Made by a program: the position numbers and the translations under genes. Shown in pieces: positions 1-5,877 of a DNA stretch of 5,877 nucleotides. Numbering within the stretch: the first letter of the stretch is position 1; each line of letters starts with the position of its first letter. Source of the DNA: Solirubrobacteraceae bacterium (GTDB lineage Bacteria; Actinomycetota; Thermoleophilia; Solirubrobacterales; Solirubrobacteraceae). The stretch is taken from positions 1-5,877 of the forward strand of contig JAICUS010000394.1 of assembly GCA_025935735.1 (NCBI GenBank). The letters run 5' to 3'. A model generated the notes under the pieces. That model was not told the origin of the DNA, did no database searches, and worked only from the letters and a program-made list of their open reading frames with translations.

Positions 1-334
1 CGGCCTGCAGGACGCCGGCACGGCCGGCCAGCGCGCGCCCGGGCGGCTCGGCTGGGACGAGCTCGGGCGCTTCGACGGCAACGACCTCGCCGTCGCCGAC
101 GGCCTCGGCGCGAACGGCTCGACGGCGTACTACAGCGCCCACGCCCTCGACGGCTTCACGCGGCGCGTGTGCACGAGCCCCATGGCCTGCGTCACCAGCA
201 CGCCGCCGCTGGCCATCGCCGGCACCGGCACCACCCTCCACGCGCTGCCCAACCTCCCGGGCTATGACCCGATCGCGGCGGACTGGTCGTGCCCGGCCCG
301 GCTCGCGGTTTTCGCCGGAGGGCTGTTCGAGTCC
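1..334 (+). repeat. Paralogous repeat, copy 1 (partner 5544-5877)
   Basis: Bases 1-334 align base for base, without gaps by eye, to 5544-5877. The match is long and mostly broken at scattered positions, so it is a diverged gene paralogy rather than a recent identical duplication. Because both edges of the match coincide with the window edges or the frameshift, its full extent is not visible here. Confidence 0.8.
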
Positions 335-438
335 ATTGCGGCGCGCAGAGCTTCCGGCCCGTCCCCGGCCTCGCGAGCGGCGCCACCGACACGCCGGGCG
401 CGATCACCAGGCAGGCGGTGAGCGAGACGATCGCCTAG
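2..438 (+). pseudogene. BNR/Asp-box beta-propeller protein, C-terminal part, frameshifted
   Basis: This is the 3' end of a gene that begins before the window. Codons starting at base 2 read GLQDAGT...RLGWDELGRFDGNDLAVADGLG, which matches the second propeller gene (4786 onward) without gaps; 87 of 111 residues are identical by hand count. The family resembles sialidase/VPS10-type propellers with Asp boxes, usually exported proteins of unclear substrate. In the starting frame the reading stays propeller-like through LFES (ending at 334), then becomes arginine- and proline-rich and stops at 421. One frame over, the DNA from 337 reads CGAQSFRPVPGLASG...VSETIA with G or C at every third position and ends at TAG 436-438. 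Adding one base near 335 would join the two into a final blade with an Asp-box-like SxCGxxSF. Copy 1 also differs from copy 2 at several residues just before the break (W for G, F for D, G for T), which fits decay. A sequencing error is the alternative. If the frame is not shifted, the protein ends at 421. Confidence 0.7.
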
Positions 439-451
439 CGTTCCCGAGACG

Positions 452-849
452 ATGACGCTCGTCGTCCGGGCCGTTTTCTGGGTGATCGCGTACCTCGGCG
501 CCGTCCTGTCGCCGCTGGTGTTCGCGGCGATCGGCGCGAGCCACCCGGACCACGGGTTCTGGACCAACTTCCCGGTCGCGCTCGGGTTCGTGGGGCTGGC
601 GATGCTGGGGCTGGAGCTCGTGCTGGTGGCCCGCGTCCGGGCGCTCGCGTCGCCGTTCGGCCAGGACGCGCTGCTGCAGCCGGCTACGTCACGGCCGAGG
701 TCCTGGCGCGCCATCTCCCGGCCGCGTACCGGCGCTTCCAGTTCTTCATCTGCGGGCCGGACCCGATGATGGACGCGGCGGAGGCGGCGCTGATCGGGCT
801 CGGCGTGCCCCCGGAACGCGTGCACACCGAGCGCTTCGACATGGTCTGA
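452..849 (+). pseudogene. Ferric reductase-like / ferredoxin-reductase protein with internal deletion
   Basis: Two ends of one gene are present in different frames. Bases 452-679 encode about 76 residues starting MTLVVRAVFWVIAYLGAVLS. Two hydrophobic spans lie at roughly residues 6-27 and 40-61, followed by ASPFGQDALLQ. This is the N-terminus expected of ferric reductase-like transmembrane (NADPH-oxidase-type) proteins, which normally continue into a haem-binding membrane core. Bases 682-849, one frame over, encode GYVTAEVLARHLPAAYRRFQ, then FFICGPDPMMDAAEAALIGL, ending ERVHTERFDMV and TGA 847-849. This is the C-terminal end of a ferredoxin-NAD(P)+ reductase domain with its CGPxxMM nucleotide-binding signature. 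About 131 codons remain; intact relatives are typically above 400 residues, so roughly 1 kb is missing (family knowledge, not measured). If read through from 452, the frame ends at 769 with a meaningless serine/arginine-rich tail. No functional reductase could be made. The start ATG at 452 lies 13 bases after the propeller remnant and has only a weak GAG-type ribosome site. Confidence 0.72.
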
Positions 850-938
850 TGCGGCACGTCCAGATGACCCGGCTGGTGTGGCTGCTGGCGATCCTGATCG
901 TCATCGCCTGCCTGGCGTTCGCCGCCGCCGAGAGCTGA
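849..938 (+). CDS. Small single-span membrane protein (29 residues)
   Basis: The ATG at 849 overlaps the TGA of the reductase remnant (TGATG), a typical translational-coupling arrangement. The product starts MRHVQMTRLVWLLAILIVIA and ends CLAFAAAES. Charged residues are confined to the first eight positions, a hydrophobic stretch of about 19 residues forms one likely membrane helix, and a short small-residue tail ends in ES. The pattern is that of a tiny inner-membrane protein with its N-terminus in the cytoplasm. An internal ATG at 864 is an alternative start that would leave 24 residues. The stop (936-938) is 11 bases before the GH15 start, and its bases form part of the GH15 ribosome site, so this gene sits inside the operon. 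I do not recognise a family. It may have been an accessory subunit of the upstream membrane reductase, or may be a chance open frame, though the hydrophobic profile and coupling argue for a real product. Confidence 0.5.
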   Translation: MRHVQMTRLVWLLAILIVIACLAFAAAES

Positions 939-944
939 GGGGAG
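938..944 (+). promoter_or_regulatory. Ribosome binding site for the GH15 gene
   Basis: The purine run AGGGGAG, beginning on the last base of the preceding stop codon, ends five bases before the GTG at 950. It is the clearest Shine-Dalgarno-like sequence in the window and fixes the GH15 start, although the same frame stays open further upstream to 878. Confidence 0.6.
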
Positions 945-949
945 CGACC

Positions 950-2770
950 GTGCTCGACGCCGATCCCGCCTTCCGCCCGGTGCGCCGGCGCGACGGCTAT
1001 CTCGCGCTGGAGGACATGGCACTGGTCGGCGACGGGACGACGGCCGCCCTCGTCGGCGTCGACGGGAGCATCCCCTGGCTGTGCCTGCCGCGCTTCGACT
1101 CCGAGCCGCTGTTCTGCGGGCTGCTCGACGCCGGCCGGGGCGGCGGCTTCGTCGTCGCCCCGGACGAGGTGGTCGAGGCGCGCCAGCGCTATGAGCCCGA
1201 CACCGCCGTCCTGGTCACCGAGCTGCGCAGCCCGACCGGGCTGCTGGCGGTCACCGACGCGCTGGCGCTGCGCCCCGGCACCGACCTGAGCGACGACGCG
1301 CCGGCCGGGCGCCGCGAGCTGATCCGCTCGGCGGTCGTGCTCGACGGCACCGTCCGGGTGCGGGTGGAGATCGAGCCCCGCGGCGGCGCCTCGGCGCAGG
1401 CGGCCGCGGGCGGCCTGTCGGTGGAGGCCTGGCGCCGGCCGGACCTGCACCTGCACGTCCGCTGCAACCGGCCGCTGGACTCGCTGCGCAGCGTGCACGA
1501 GCTGCACGCCGGCGAGCGCCTCGACCTGGCTCTGTCCTGGGGAGAGAGGGCCCGCTACCACCGCTTCAGCGAGCCGGAGCTGCTGACGGCGACCGCCCGC
1601 GCCTGGCGGCGCTGGATGGAGGGCTGCTTCCACTACGACGGGCCGCAGGCGCCGCTGGTCCGCCGGGCCGCGCTCACGCTCAAGCTGTGCGACCACTGGA
1701 GCAACGGCGCGCTGGTCGCGGCCCCGACGTCCTCGCTGCCGGCGCCGATCGGCGGGGTGCGCAACTGGGACTACCGCTACACGTGGATCCGCGACGCCTC
1801 GTTCTCGGTCTACGCGCTGCGGCGGATCGGCTTCGACCACGAGGCGGAGGCGTTCCTCGGCTGGGTGCTGGACACCTTCGAGCACGGCAGCGCGCCCAAG
1901 ATCATGTACGCGCTCGACGGCGGCCGGGTGCCCGACGAGCGGGTCGACCCGGAGCTCGAGGGCTATCGGCGCTCGCCCCCCGTGCGGTGGGGCAACGGGG
2001 CCGTCGACCAGCTGCAGCACGACGTCTATGGCGAGGTGCTCGACTGCGCGTATCAGTGGGCCCGCGGCGGCGGCCGGCTCGACGCGCCCCTGTGGAGCCG
2101 GCTGGCCTCCCTCGCCGACCTGGCGGCCGACGCCTGGCGCCTGCCCGACCAGGGCATCTGGGAGGTGCGCAGCGAGGGCCGCATCTTCACCTACTCCGCC
2201 GCGCTGTGCCAGGTGGCCCTGGACCGCGCCGCGCGCCTGGCCGAGCGCCTGGACCTCCCCGGGCCGGTGGCGAAGTGGCGGCGCGCGGCCGAGGACCTCC
2301 GGCAGAGGGTGCTCCAGGACTCCTGGGACGAGCGTGCGGGGACGCTGACCGAGCACATCGGCGGCGGGGGCGGGCTCGACGCCAGCCTGCTCGCCCTGCC
2401 GCTGCGCCGCGTGGTGCCGGCCCGGCACCCGCGCATGGTGGCCACCACCGCGGCGGTGGCCGAGCGCCTGTCGGCCGGCGACGGCCTGCTGTACCGCTAC
2501 CTGCACGTGGAGTCGCCCGACGGGATCCCGGGCGACGAGGGCGCGTTCGTGCTCTGCAGCTTCTGGCTGGTCGAGAACCTGGCCCACCAGGGCGAGCTCG
2601 ACCGGGCCGCGGAGCTGTACGCGTCGCTGTGCGACCGGGCCAGCACCGTGGGGCTGCTGCCGGAGCAGATCGACCCCACGTCGGGCGAGTTCTACGGCAA
2701 CTTCCCCCAGGCGTTCAGCCACATCGGCGTGATCTCCGCGGGCGTCACGCTGGGACGGATACAGGCGTGA
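950..2770 (+). CDS. Glycoside hydrolase family 15 protein (glucoamylase/trehalase type)
   Basis: A 606-residue protein that hydrolyses alpha-glucosidic bonds by inversion, releasing beta-glucose from glucan ends or from trehalose. Size and layout fit bacterial GH15: an N-terminal beta-sandwich (about 15-250) opening with DGSIPWLCLPRFDSEPLFCG, then an (alpha/alpha)6 barrel. Recognisable barrel signatures are NWDYRYTWIRDASF (W273 to D282), PVRWGNGAVDQLQHDVYGE (around 345-365), GIWEVRSEGRIFTYS with E405 as likely general acid, and LLPEQIDPTSGEF with E572 as likely general base (by analogy with the EQ motif of fungal glucoamylase), followed by GNFPQAFSHIG. No signal peptide is seen, so a cytoplasmic enzyme is likely. 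The GTG at 950 is chosen because a strong AGGGGAG lies five bases upstream and the frame before it overlaps the small membrane protein. The stop overlaps the zwf start. Glucoamylase versus trehalase cannot be settled from sequence: actinobacterial GH15 proteins include true trehalases. All catalytic motifs appear intact. Confidence 0.93.
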   Translation: MLDADPAFRPVRRRDGYLALEDMALVGDGTTAALVGVDGSIPWLCLPRFDSEPLFCGLLDAGRGGGFVVAPDEVVEARQRYEPDTAVLVTELRSPTGLLAVTDALALRPGTDLSDDAPAGRRELIRSAVVLDGTVRVRVEIEPRGGASAQAAAGGLSVEAWRRPDLHLHVRCNRPLDSLRSVHELHAGERLDLALSWGERARYHRFSEPELLTATARAWRRWMEGCFHYDGPQAPLVRRAALTLKLCDHWSNGALVAAPTSSLPAPIGGVRNWDYRYTWIRDASFSVYALRRIGFDHEAEAFLGWVLDTFEHGSAPKIMYALDGGRVPDERVDPELEGYRRSPPVRWGNGAVDQLQHDVYGEVLDCAYQWARGGGRLDAPLWSRLASLADLAADAWRLPDQGIWEVRSEGRIFTYSAALCQVALDRAARLAERLDLPGPVAKWRRAAEDLRQRVLQDSWDERAGTLTEHIGGGGGLDASLLALPLRRVVPARHPRMVATTAAVAERLSAGDGLLYRYLHVESPDGIPGDEGAFVLCSFWLVENLAHQGELDRAAELYASLCDRASTVGLLPEQIDPTSGEFYGNFPQAFSHIGVISAGVTLGRIQA

Positions 2771-4122
2771 TCGGCCGGCTCGTCGTGTTCGGCGGCACCG
2801 GGGACCTGACGGGCCGCTACCTGCTCCCGGCGCTGGCCACGCTGCGGGCTCGCGGGCACCTGCCGGAGCGCTTCGAGCTCGTCGGCGCCGGCCGCGACGA
2901 CGGGGCCGACGCGCGCTACCGCGACTGGGCGCACAGCTGGCTGGAGCGCCAGGCCGCCGGGGTCGACGCGGACGCGCGGGCGACGCTGGTGCGCGAGTCG
3001 CGCTACCACCGGCTCGACCTCGCCGACCCGGCCAACGTCGCGGCCTGCATCGCCGGCGAGGGCCCCGTCGCCGTCTACCTCGCGCTGCCGCCGGCCGTCT
3101 TCCACCTGGCGGTGACCGCGCTCCGGCAGGCCGGCCTTCCTCCCGACAGCCAGGTCATCTTCGAGAAGCCGTTCGGCGAGGACCTCGCCGGCGCCGTGGC
3201 GCTGAACCGGCGGATCGCGGAGCTGGTGGACGAGCGCCACGTGTTCCGGGTCGACCACTTCCTGGCCATGACCACCGTGCAGAACGTGCTCGGCACCCGC
3301 CTGGCCAACCGCGTGCTCGAGCCGATCTGGAACAGCGCCCACATCGAGGAGATCGAGATCGTGTGGGACGAGACGCTCGCGCTCGAGGGCCGGGCCGTCT
3401 ACTACGACACCGTCGGTGCGCTCAAGGACATGCTGCAGAACCATCTCCTGCAGCTGCTGTGCCTGGTGGCGATGGAGCCGCCGATCACCCTCGGCGAGCG
3501 CGACCTGCGCGACCGCAAGGTCGACGTGCTGCGCTCGATCCGGCCGTTCACCGACGACGACGTCGCCGCCCGCACGCGCCGGGCCCGCTACCGCGCCGGC
3601 CGGATCGGCGAGCGTGACGTCCCCGCCTACGTCGACGAGGACGGGGTCGCACCCGAGCACGGGACCGAGACGTTCGCCGAGCTGGAGCTCAGGCTCGACA
3701 GCTGGCGCTGGTCCGGGACGCGCTTCCGGCTGCGCACCGGCAAGGCGCTGGGCCGCGACTGCATGGAGGTCGTCGTGCACTTCCGGCCGGTGCCGCACCT
3801 GCCGTTCGACCCACCGCCGGGCTCGGTGCACAACCGCCTGCGCTTCGGCCTGGCCCCGGAGGCCCTGGCGCTCGAGCTCACCGGCACGGGCCCCGGGGTG
3901 GAGCTCAGCCTCGTGCCGCTCACCCTGCACGCCGAGATGGAGCCGTCCGAGCTGCCCGCCTACGGCCGGATCCTGCTCGACGTGCTGCGCGGCAACAGCG
4001 CCCTGTCGATCCGCGCCGACGAGGCCGAGGAGTCCTGGCGCGTCGTCACCCCGGTCCTCGAGGGCTGGGCCCGCGGCCTCAGCCCGCTGGAGGAGTACGC
4101 CGCCGGGTCACTGGGTCCCTGA
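2767..4122 (+). CDS. zwf: Glucose-6-phosphate 1-dehydrogenase (short form)
   Basis: A 451-residue cytoplasmic enzyme of the oxidative pentose phosphate pathway, converting glucose-6-phosphate and NAD(P)+ to 6-phosphoglucono-lactone and NAD(P)H. The N-terminal Rossmann domain carries GGTGDLTGRYLLPAL (residues 9-23), and FEKPFGED follows at 132-139. The substrate region reads RVDHFLAMTTVQNVLGTRLA (161-180), then YYDTVGALKDMLQNH with H226 matching the catalytic histidine of the family, LVAMEPP, and LRTGKALG with K326. The usual active-site signature DHYLGKE is here DHFLAMT: D163 and H164 remain, but methionine (168) replaces the lysine that normally contacts the substrate phosphate. The protein is shorter than the common 480-510 residues. 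The GTG start overlaps the GH15 TGA in a GTGA, which implies translational coupling; GGGACGGA at 2752-2759 may serve as the ribosome site. The open frame extends upstream to 1687, but that part is an arginine-rich out-of-frame reading of GH15. Family assignment is firm; full activity and cofactor choice are less certain. Confidence 0.93.
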   Translation: MIGRLVVFGGTGDLTGRYLLPALATLRARGHLPERFELVGAGRDDGADARYRDWAHSWLERQAAGVDADARATLVRESRYHRLDLADPANVAACIAGEGPVAVYLALPPAVFHLAVTALRQAGLPPDSQVIFEKPFGEDLAGAVALNRRIAELVDERHVFRVDHFLAMTTVQNVLGTRLANRVLEPIWNSAHIEEIEIVWDETLALEGRAVYYDTVGALKDMLQNHLLQLLCLVAMEPPITLGERDLRDRKVDVLRSIRPFTDDDVAARTRRARYRAGRIGERDVPAYVDEDGVAPEHGTETFAELELRLDSWRWSGTRFRLRTGKALGRDCMEVVVHFRPVPHLPFDPPPGSVHNRLRFGLAPEALALELTGTGPGVELSLVPLTLHAEMEPSELPAYGRILLDVLRGNSALSIRADEAEESWRVVTPVLEGWARGLSPLEEYAAGSLGP

Positions 4123-4124
4123 GA

Positions 4125-4139
4125 GCTCGCGGCGCGAGC
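4125..4139 (+). repeat. Short perfect inverted repeat between zwf and the VOC gene
   Basis: GCTCGC, a GGC loop, then GCGAGC form a six-pair, all-perfect stem just after the zwf stop, within the 37-base gap before the VOC start. No T-run follows, so it is not a standard intrinsic terminator. It could be a weak RNA hairpin or attenuator, or simply chance in GC-rich DNA. Confidence 0.3.
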
Positions 4140-4159
4140 CGTCGAGTACGTTCCCCGGC

Positions 4160-4783
4160 ATGCGCAAGATCCAGGTCCAGGGTGTTCACCACATCACACT
4201 GATGGGCGCCGACCGGCAGACCTCGATCGACTTCTGGGAGGGCGTGCTGGGGATGCCGTTCGTCTTCGAGCAGCCCAACCTCGACCGTGCCGAGGAGAGC
4301 CACCTCTACTTCGATCCCGGCGACGGCCGGCTGATCACGGTCTTCACCCACGAGGACCGCTCCCCCGACTCCTCGCCGCCGCCGGCCGATCCGGGCGCGG
4401 TGCACCACGTCGCGTTCAACGTGTCCAACGCGATGTTCCGCCAGGCCGCCGAGCGCCTCGACGAGCGCGGCGTCAAGCACAGCGGGGTCAAGGACCGCGG
4501 CTTCATGGACTCGATCTACTTCCGCGAGCCGCTCGGGCTGCTGATCGAGCTGGCGTCCTACCGGTTCGAGCCGCCGGCGGGCCGCACGCACGCCGACGTC
4601 CTGCTGGCGGCGCACCGGCTGCGCGTGGAGCGCGGCGACTACAGCATCGCGCCGATCCACGTGGCCGACGCGATCGAGCAGCTCGTGACCGGCTCGCGCG
4701 CGACGCTGTCCGGCGACCGCGCGCCCAAGGACCCGTACGGGCGCGCGCCCGCGCCCGAGGTGGACGCCGCGCCGGGGGACTGA
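4160..4783 (+). CDS. VOC-fold metalloprotein (glyoxalase / extradiol dioxygenase-like)
   Basis: A 207-residue protein with two paired beta-alpha-beta-beta-beta modules of the vicinal oxygen chelate superfamily. Module one runs from about residue 7 (VQGVHHITLMGADRQTSIDF) to 64 (DGRLITVFTHE); module two runs from about 80 (AVHHVAFNVSNAMFRQAAER) to 134 (SIYFREPLGLLIELASY). The likely metal ligands are H11, H83 and E130, the two-histidine one-glutamate triad typical of extradiol dioxygenases and related Fe(II) or Mn(II) enzymes. After the fold comes a tail of about 70 residues that includes LRVERGDYSIAPIHVADAIE and a polar stretch ending VDAAPGD. No signal peptide is present, so it is probably cytoplasmic. 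The ATG at 4160 is preferred because the HHITL strand starts ten residues later; no good ribosome site is visible upstream. The frame is open back to 3416, but that part overlaps zwf and is serine/arginine-rich shadow. The substrate is unknown: ring cleavage, glyoxalase or resistance-type activity are all possible. Confidence 0.88.
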   Translation: MRKIQVQGVHHITLMGADRQTSIDFWEGVLGMPFVFEQPNLDRAEESHLYFDPGDGRLITVFTHEDRSPDSSPPPADPGAVHHVAFNVSNAMFRQAAERLDERGVKHSGVKDRGFMDSIYFREPLGLLIELASYRFEPPAGRTHADVLLAAHRLRVERGDYSIAPIHVADAIEQLVTGSRATLSGDRAPKDPYGRAPAPEVDAAPGD

Positions 4784-4785
4784 GA

Positions 4786-5877
4786 TGCCTCGGCACGGGC
4801 GACCCGCGGCATCCCGGCCGGCTGTATGCCGCGATCGGCGGCAGGCACGGCGGCGTGTATCGCAGCGACCACAGCGGCCGCAGGTGGACCGCCGTGGGCG
4901 ACGGGACCTTCGGGACCGCCCGCAACCTGACCGGGGACGCCGTGAACATGCGGCTCGCGGTCGGCCCGAAGTCCACCGTGTGGGCCGCCGTCGCCGGCCC
5001 GGTCGGCGACGCGGCCCACGCCGCCCGGGACGACGACGAGTCGAGCGAGCCGGGTACGAGCGGCGACGACCTCGACGGGCTGTTCCGGACCACCGGCAGC
5101 GGCCACGCCTGGCAGGCCGTCGACGTCGCCGAGCCGAAGGATCCGCTGCTGGCGGTCAACCCCGGCGGCCAGGCCGGCGTGCATCTCGCCATCGCCGGCG
5201 ATCCCGCCGACGTGTCCGTCGTCTACGTCGGCGGCGACCACGTGCCCGAAGGCGGCGCCGGCGCGATCATCGCCTGCGACGTCGCCAAGCCACGCGGCCG
5301 GCAGTGCCGGCGCGCCGCGAGCCAGGGCGCCGTCGACGGCAGCGCCCCGCACGCCGACATCCGCTCGCTCGCCTTCACCGCCTCCGGGCGGCTGCTGCTG
5401 GGCGGCGACGGCGGTGTCTACCGCGACGCCGATCCCGCGCACCCGGCGGCGGCGGACAGCCGCTGGACCTCGCTCGGCGGCAGGCTCGGCGCGATCGAGG
5501 CGCACTCGTGCGCCTGGGACAACATCCGCCAGACCGCGATGTGCGGCCTGCAGGACGCCGGCACAGCGGACCAGCGCGCCACGGGGCGGCTCGGCTGGAA
5601 CGAGCTCGGGCGCTTCGACGGCAACGACCTGGCCATCGCGGACGGCCTCGGCGCGAACGGCTCGACGGCCTACTTCAGCGCGCACGGCTTCGTCGACTTC
5701 GAGCGGCGCGTGTGCACGAGCCCGGCGGCCTGCGTCACCACCGCGCCGGCGCTGAACGTCGCCGGGACGGGCACGACCCTGCCCAAGCTGCCGAACGTGC
5801 CGTCCTATGACCCGATCGCGGCGGACGGGTCGTGCCCGAGCCGGCTCGCGGTCGACGCCGGCACGCTGTTCGAGTCC
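4786..5877 (+). pseudogene. BNR/Asp-box beta-propeller protein, apparently 5'-truncated, runs off window end
   Basis: The coding frame starts with codons at 4786, 4789 and so on, and stays open to the end with G/C third positions throughout. It reads GDPRHPGRLYAAIGGRHGGV, an Asp box YRSDHSGRRW (about 4858-4887), a degenerate one GLFRTTGSGHAW (5077-5112), SAPHADIRSLAF (from 5341), GGDGGVYR (5401-5424), and CGLQDAGT (5542-5565). The order HAD-R, DGG-YR, slng, E-H, QD-GT is that of a known sialidase-like propeller family, normally exported. An acidic insertion (5029-5076, DDDESSEP and DDLDG) lies between blades and might bind calcium. From 5544 to the end it aligns without gaps to 1-334. Recognisable propeller sequence begins within about 10 codons of the VOC stop, yet the first in-frame ATG/GTG is the GTG at 4855, already inside an Asp box. 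There is no signal peptide and no upstream blade. The gene therefore looks 5'-truncated; a frameshift or a missed unusual start is the alternative. The ATG at 4785 is in another frame. The 3' end lies outside the window. Confidence 0.68.
5544..5877 (+). repeat. Paralogous repeat, copy 2 (partner 1-334)
   Basis: Partner of the repeat at the window start, in the same orientation about 5.5 kb downstream. Translated, 24 of 111 residues differ. Six-residue stretches such as ALDGFT versus GFVDFE vary strongly, while the blocks GRFDGNDLA, ADGLGANGSTAY, RRVCTSP and YDPIAAD are kept. Direct orientation means recombination between the copies could delete or duplicate the metabolic genes between them. 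Confidence 0.8.

Noticed and set aside
746..2722. Long minus-strand open frame of 658 codons opposite GH15
   Set aside because: It is the antisense shadow of a high-GC gene. Its product is low-complexity (Val/Ala/Arg/Gln/His-rich) without recognisable domains, while the + strand carries clear GH15 motifs.
1687..2766. Upstream extension of the zwf frame
   Set aside because: It overlaps the GH15 catalytic domain and is an arginine/proline-rich shadow. The Rossmann motif begins just after the GTG at 2767.
2692..3930. Long minus-strand open frame opposite zwf
   Set aside because: Same cause: antisense of a gene with G/C third positions. No motifs, and it fully overlaps a confidently identified zwf.
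3416..4159. Upstream extension of the VOC frame
   Set aside because: It overlaps zwf and is serine/arginine-rich; the VOC fold starts right after the ATG at 4160.
4123..4159. Intrinsic terminator or promoter between zwf and the VOC gene
   Set aside because: Only a six-pair hairpin without a T-run is present, and no convincing -35/-10 pair is visible in 37 bases.
4639..5685. Minus-strand open frame opposite propeller copy 2
   Set aside because: Antisense shadow; low-complexity Ala/Gly/Val/Arg product, contradicted by + strand homology between the two propeller copies.
4785..5810. + strand open frame of 341 codons starting at an ATG right after the VOC stop
   Set aside because: The product is overwhelmingly arginine-rich with no domain. 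The neighbouring frame in the same DNA encodes the propeller with Asp boxes and paralogy to the window start.
1..5877. CRISPR array, tRNA/rRNA, transposase, phage or defence genes
   Set aside because: No regularly spaced repeats, cloverleaf-like sequences, terminal inverted repeats or recognisable mobile-element or defence proteins were seen. The only long repeat is the paralogous propeller coding sequence.

Overview
The window is very GC-rich coding DNA in which almost every codon ends in G or C. Genes lie head to tail on the + strand, often with overlapping start and stop codons. This composition and gene content suggest a high-GC actinomycete, and the Solirubrobacterales/Thermoleophilia are my best guess. 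That placement is an inference from style and family resemblance, not from a marker gene.

Layout, left to right: (1) 2-438, the C-terminal end of a BNR/Asp-box beta-propeller protein that appears to carry a one-base frameshift near 335. (2) 452-849, a ferric-reductase/ferredoxin-reductase-like gene reduced to its first ~76 codons joined out of frame to its last ~55, so the haem-binding membrane core, the FAD domain and most of the NAD domain are missing. (3) 849-938, a 29-residue single-span membrane protein whose ATG overlaps the reductase stop. (4) 950-2770, an intact GH15 glucoamylase/trehalase-type glycosidase. (5) 2767-4122, a short glucose-6-phosphate dehydrogenase overlapping the GH15 stop by GTGA. 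(6) 4160-4783, a VOC (glyoxalase/extradiol dioxygenase fold) protein. (7) 4786 to the window end, a second beta-propeller gene, paralogous to the first (87 of 111 residues identical over the shared part by hand count), apparently lacking its 5' end and running off the window.

The metabolic core is GH15 plus zwf. Overlapping codons suggest one transcript with translational coupling. A plausible job is release of glucose from an alpha-glucan or trehalose and, after phosphorylation by a kinase not seen here, oxidation of glucose-6-phosphate to make NADPH. The VOC gene is 37 bases downstream on the same strand, but nothing in the sequence ties it to that pathway.

The unusual aspect is that three gene remnants or disrupted genes (propeller 1, reductase, propeller 2) flank an intact metabolic block, with paralogous propeller genes at both ends. 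This could reflect local duplication and decay, or assembly errors at repeats. Raw reads would decide between them. I see no RNA genes, CRISPR array, insertion sequence, phage gene or clear promoter, and no gene-free stretch over 300 bases.
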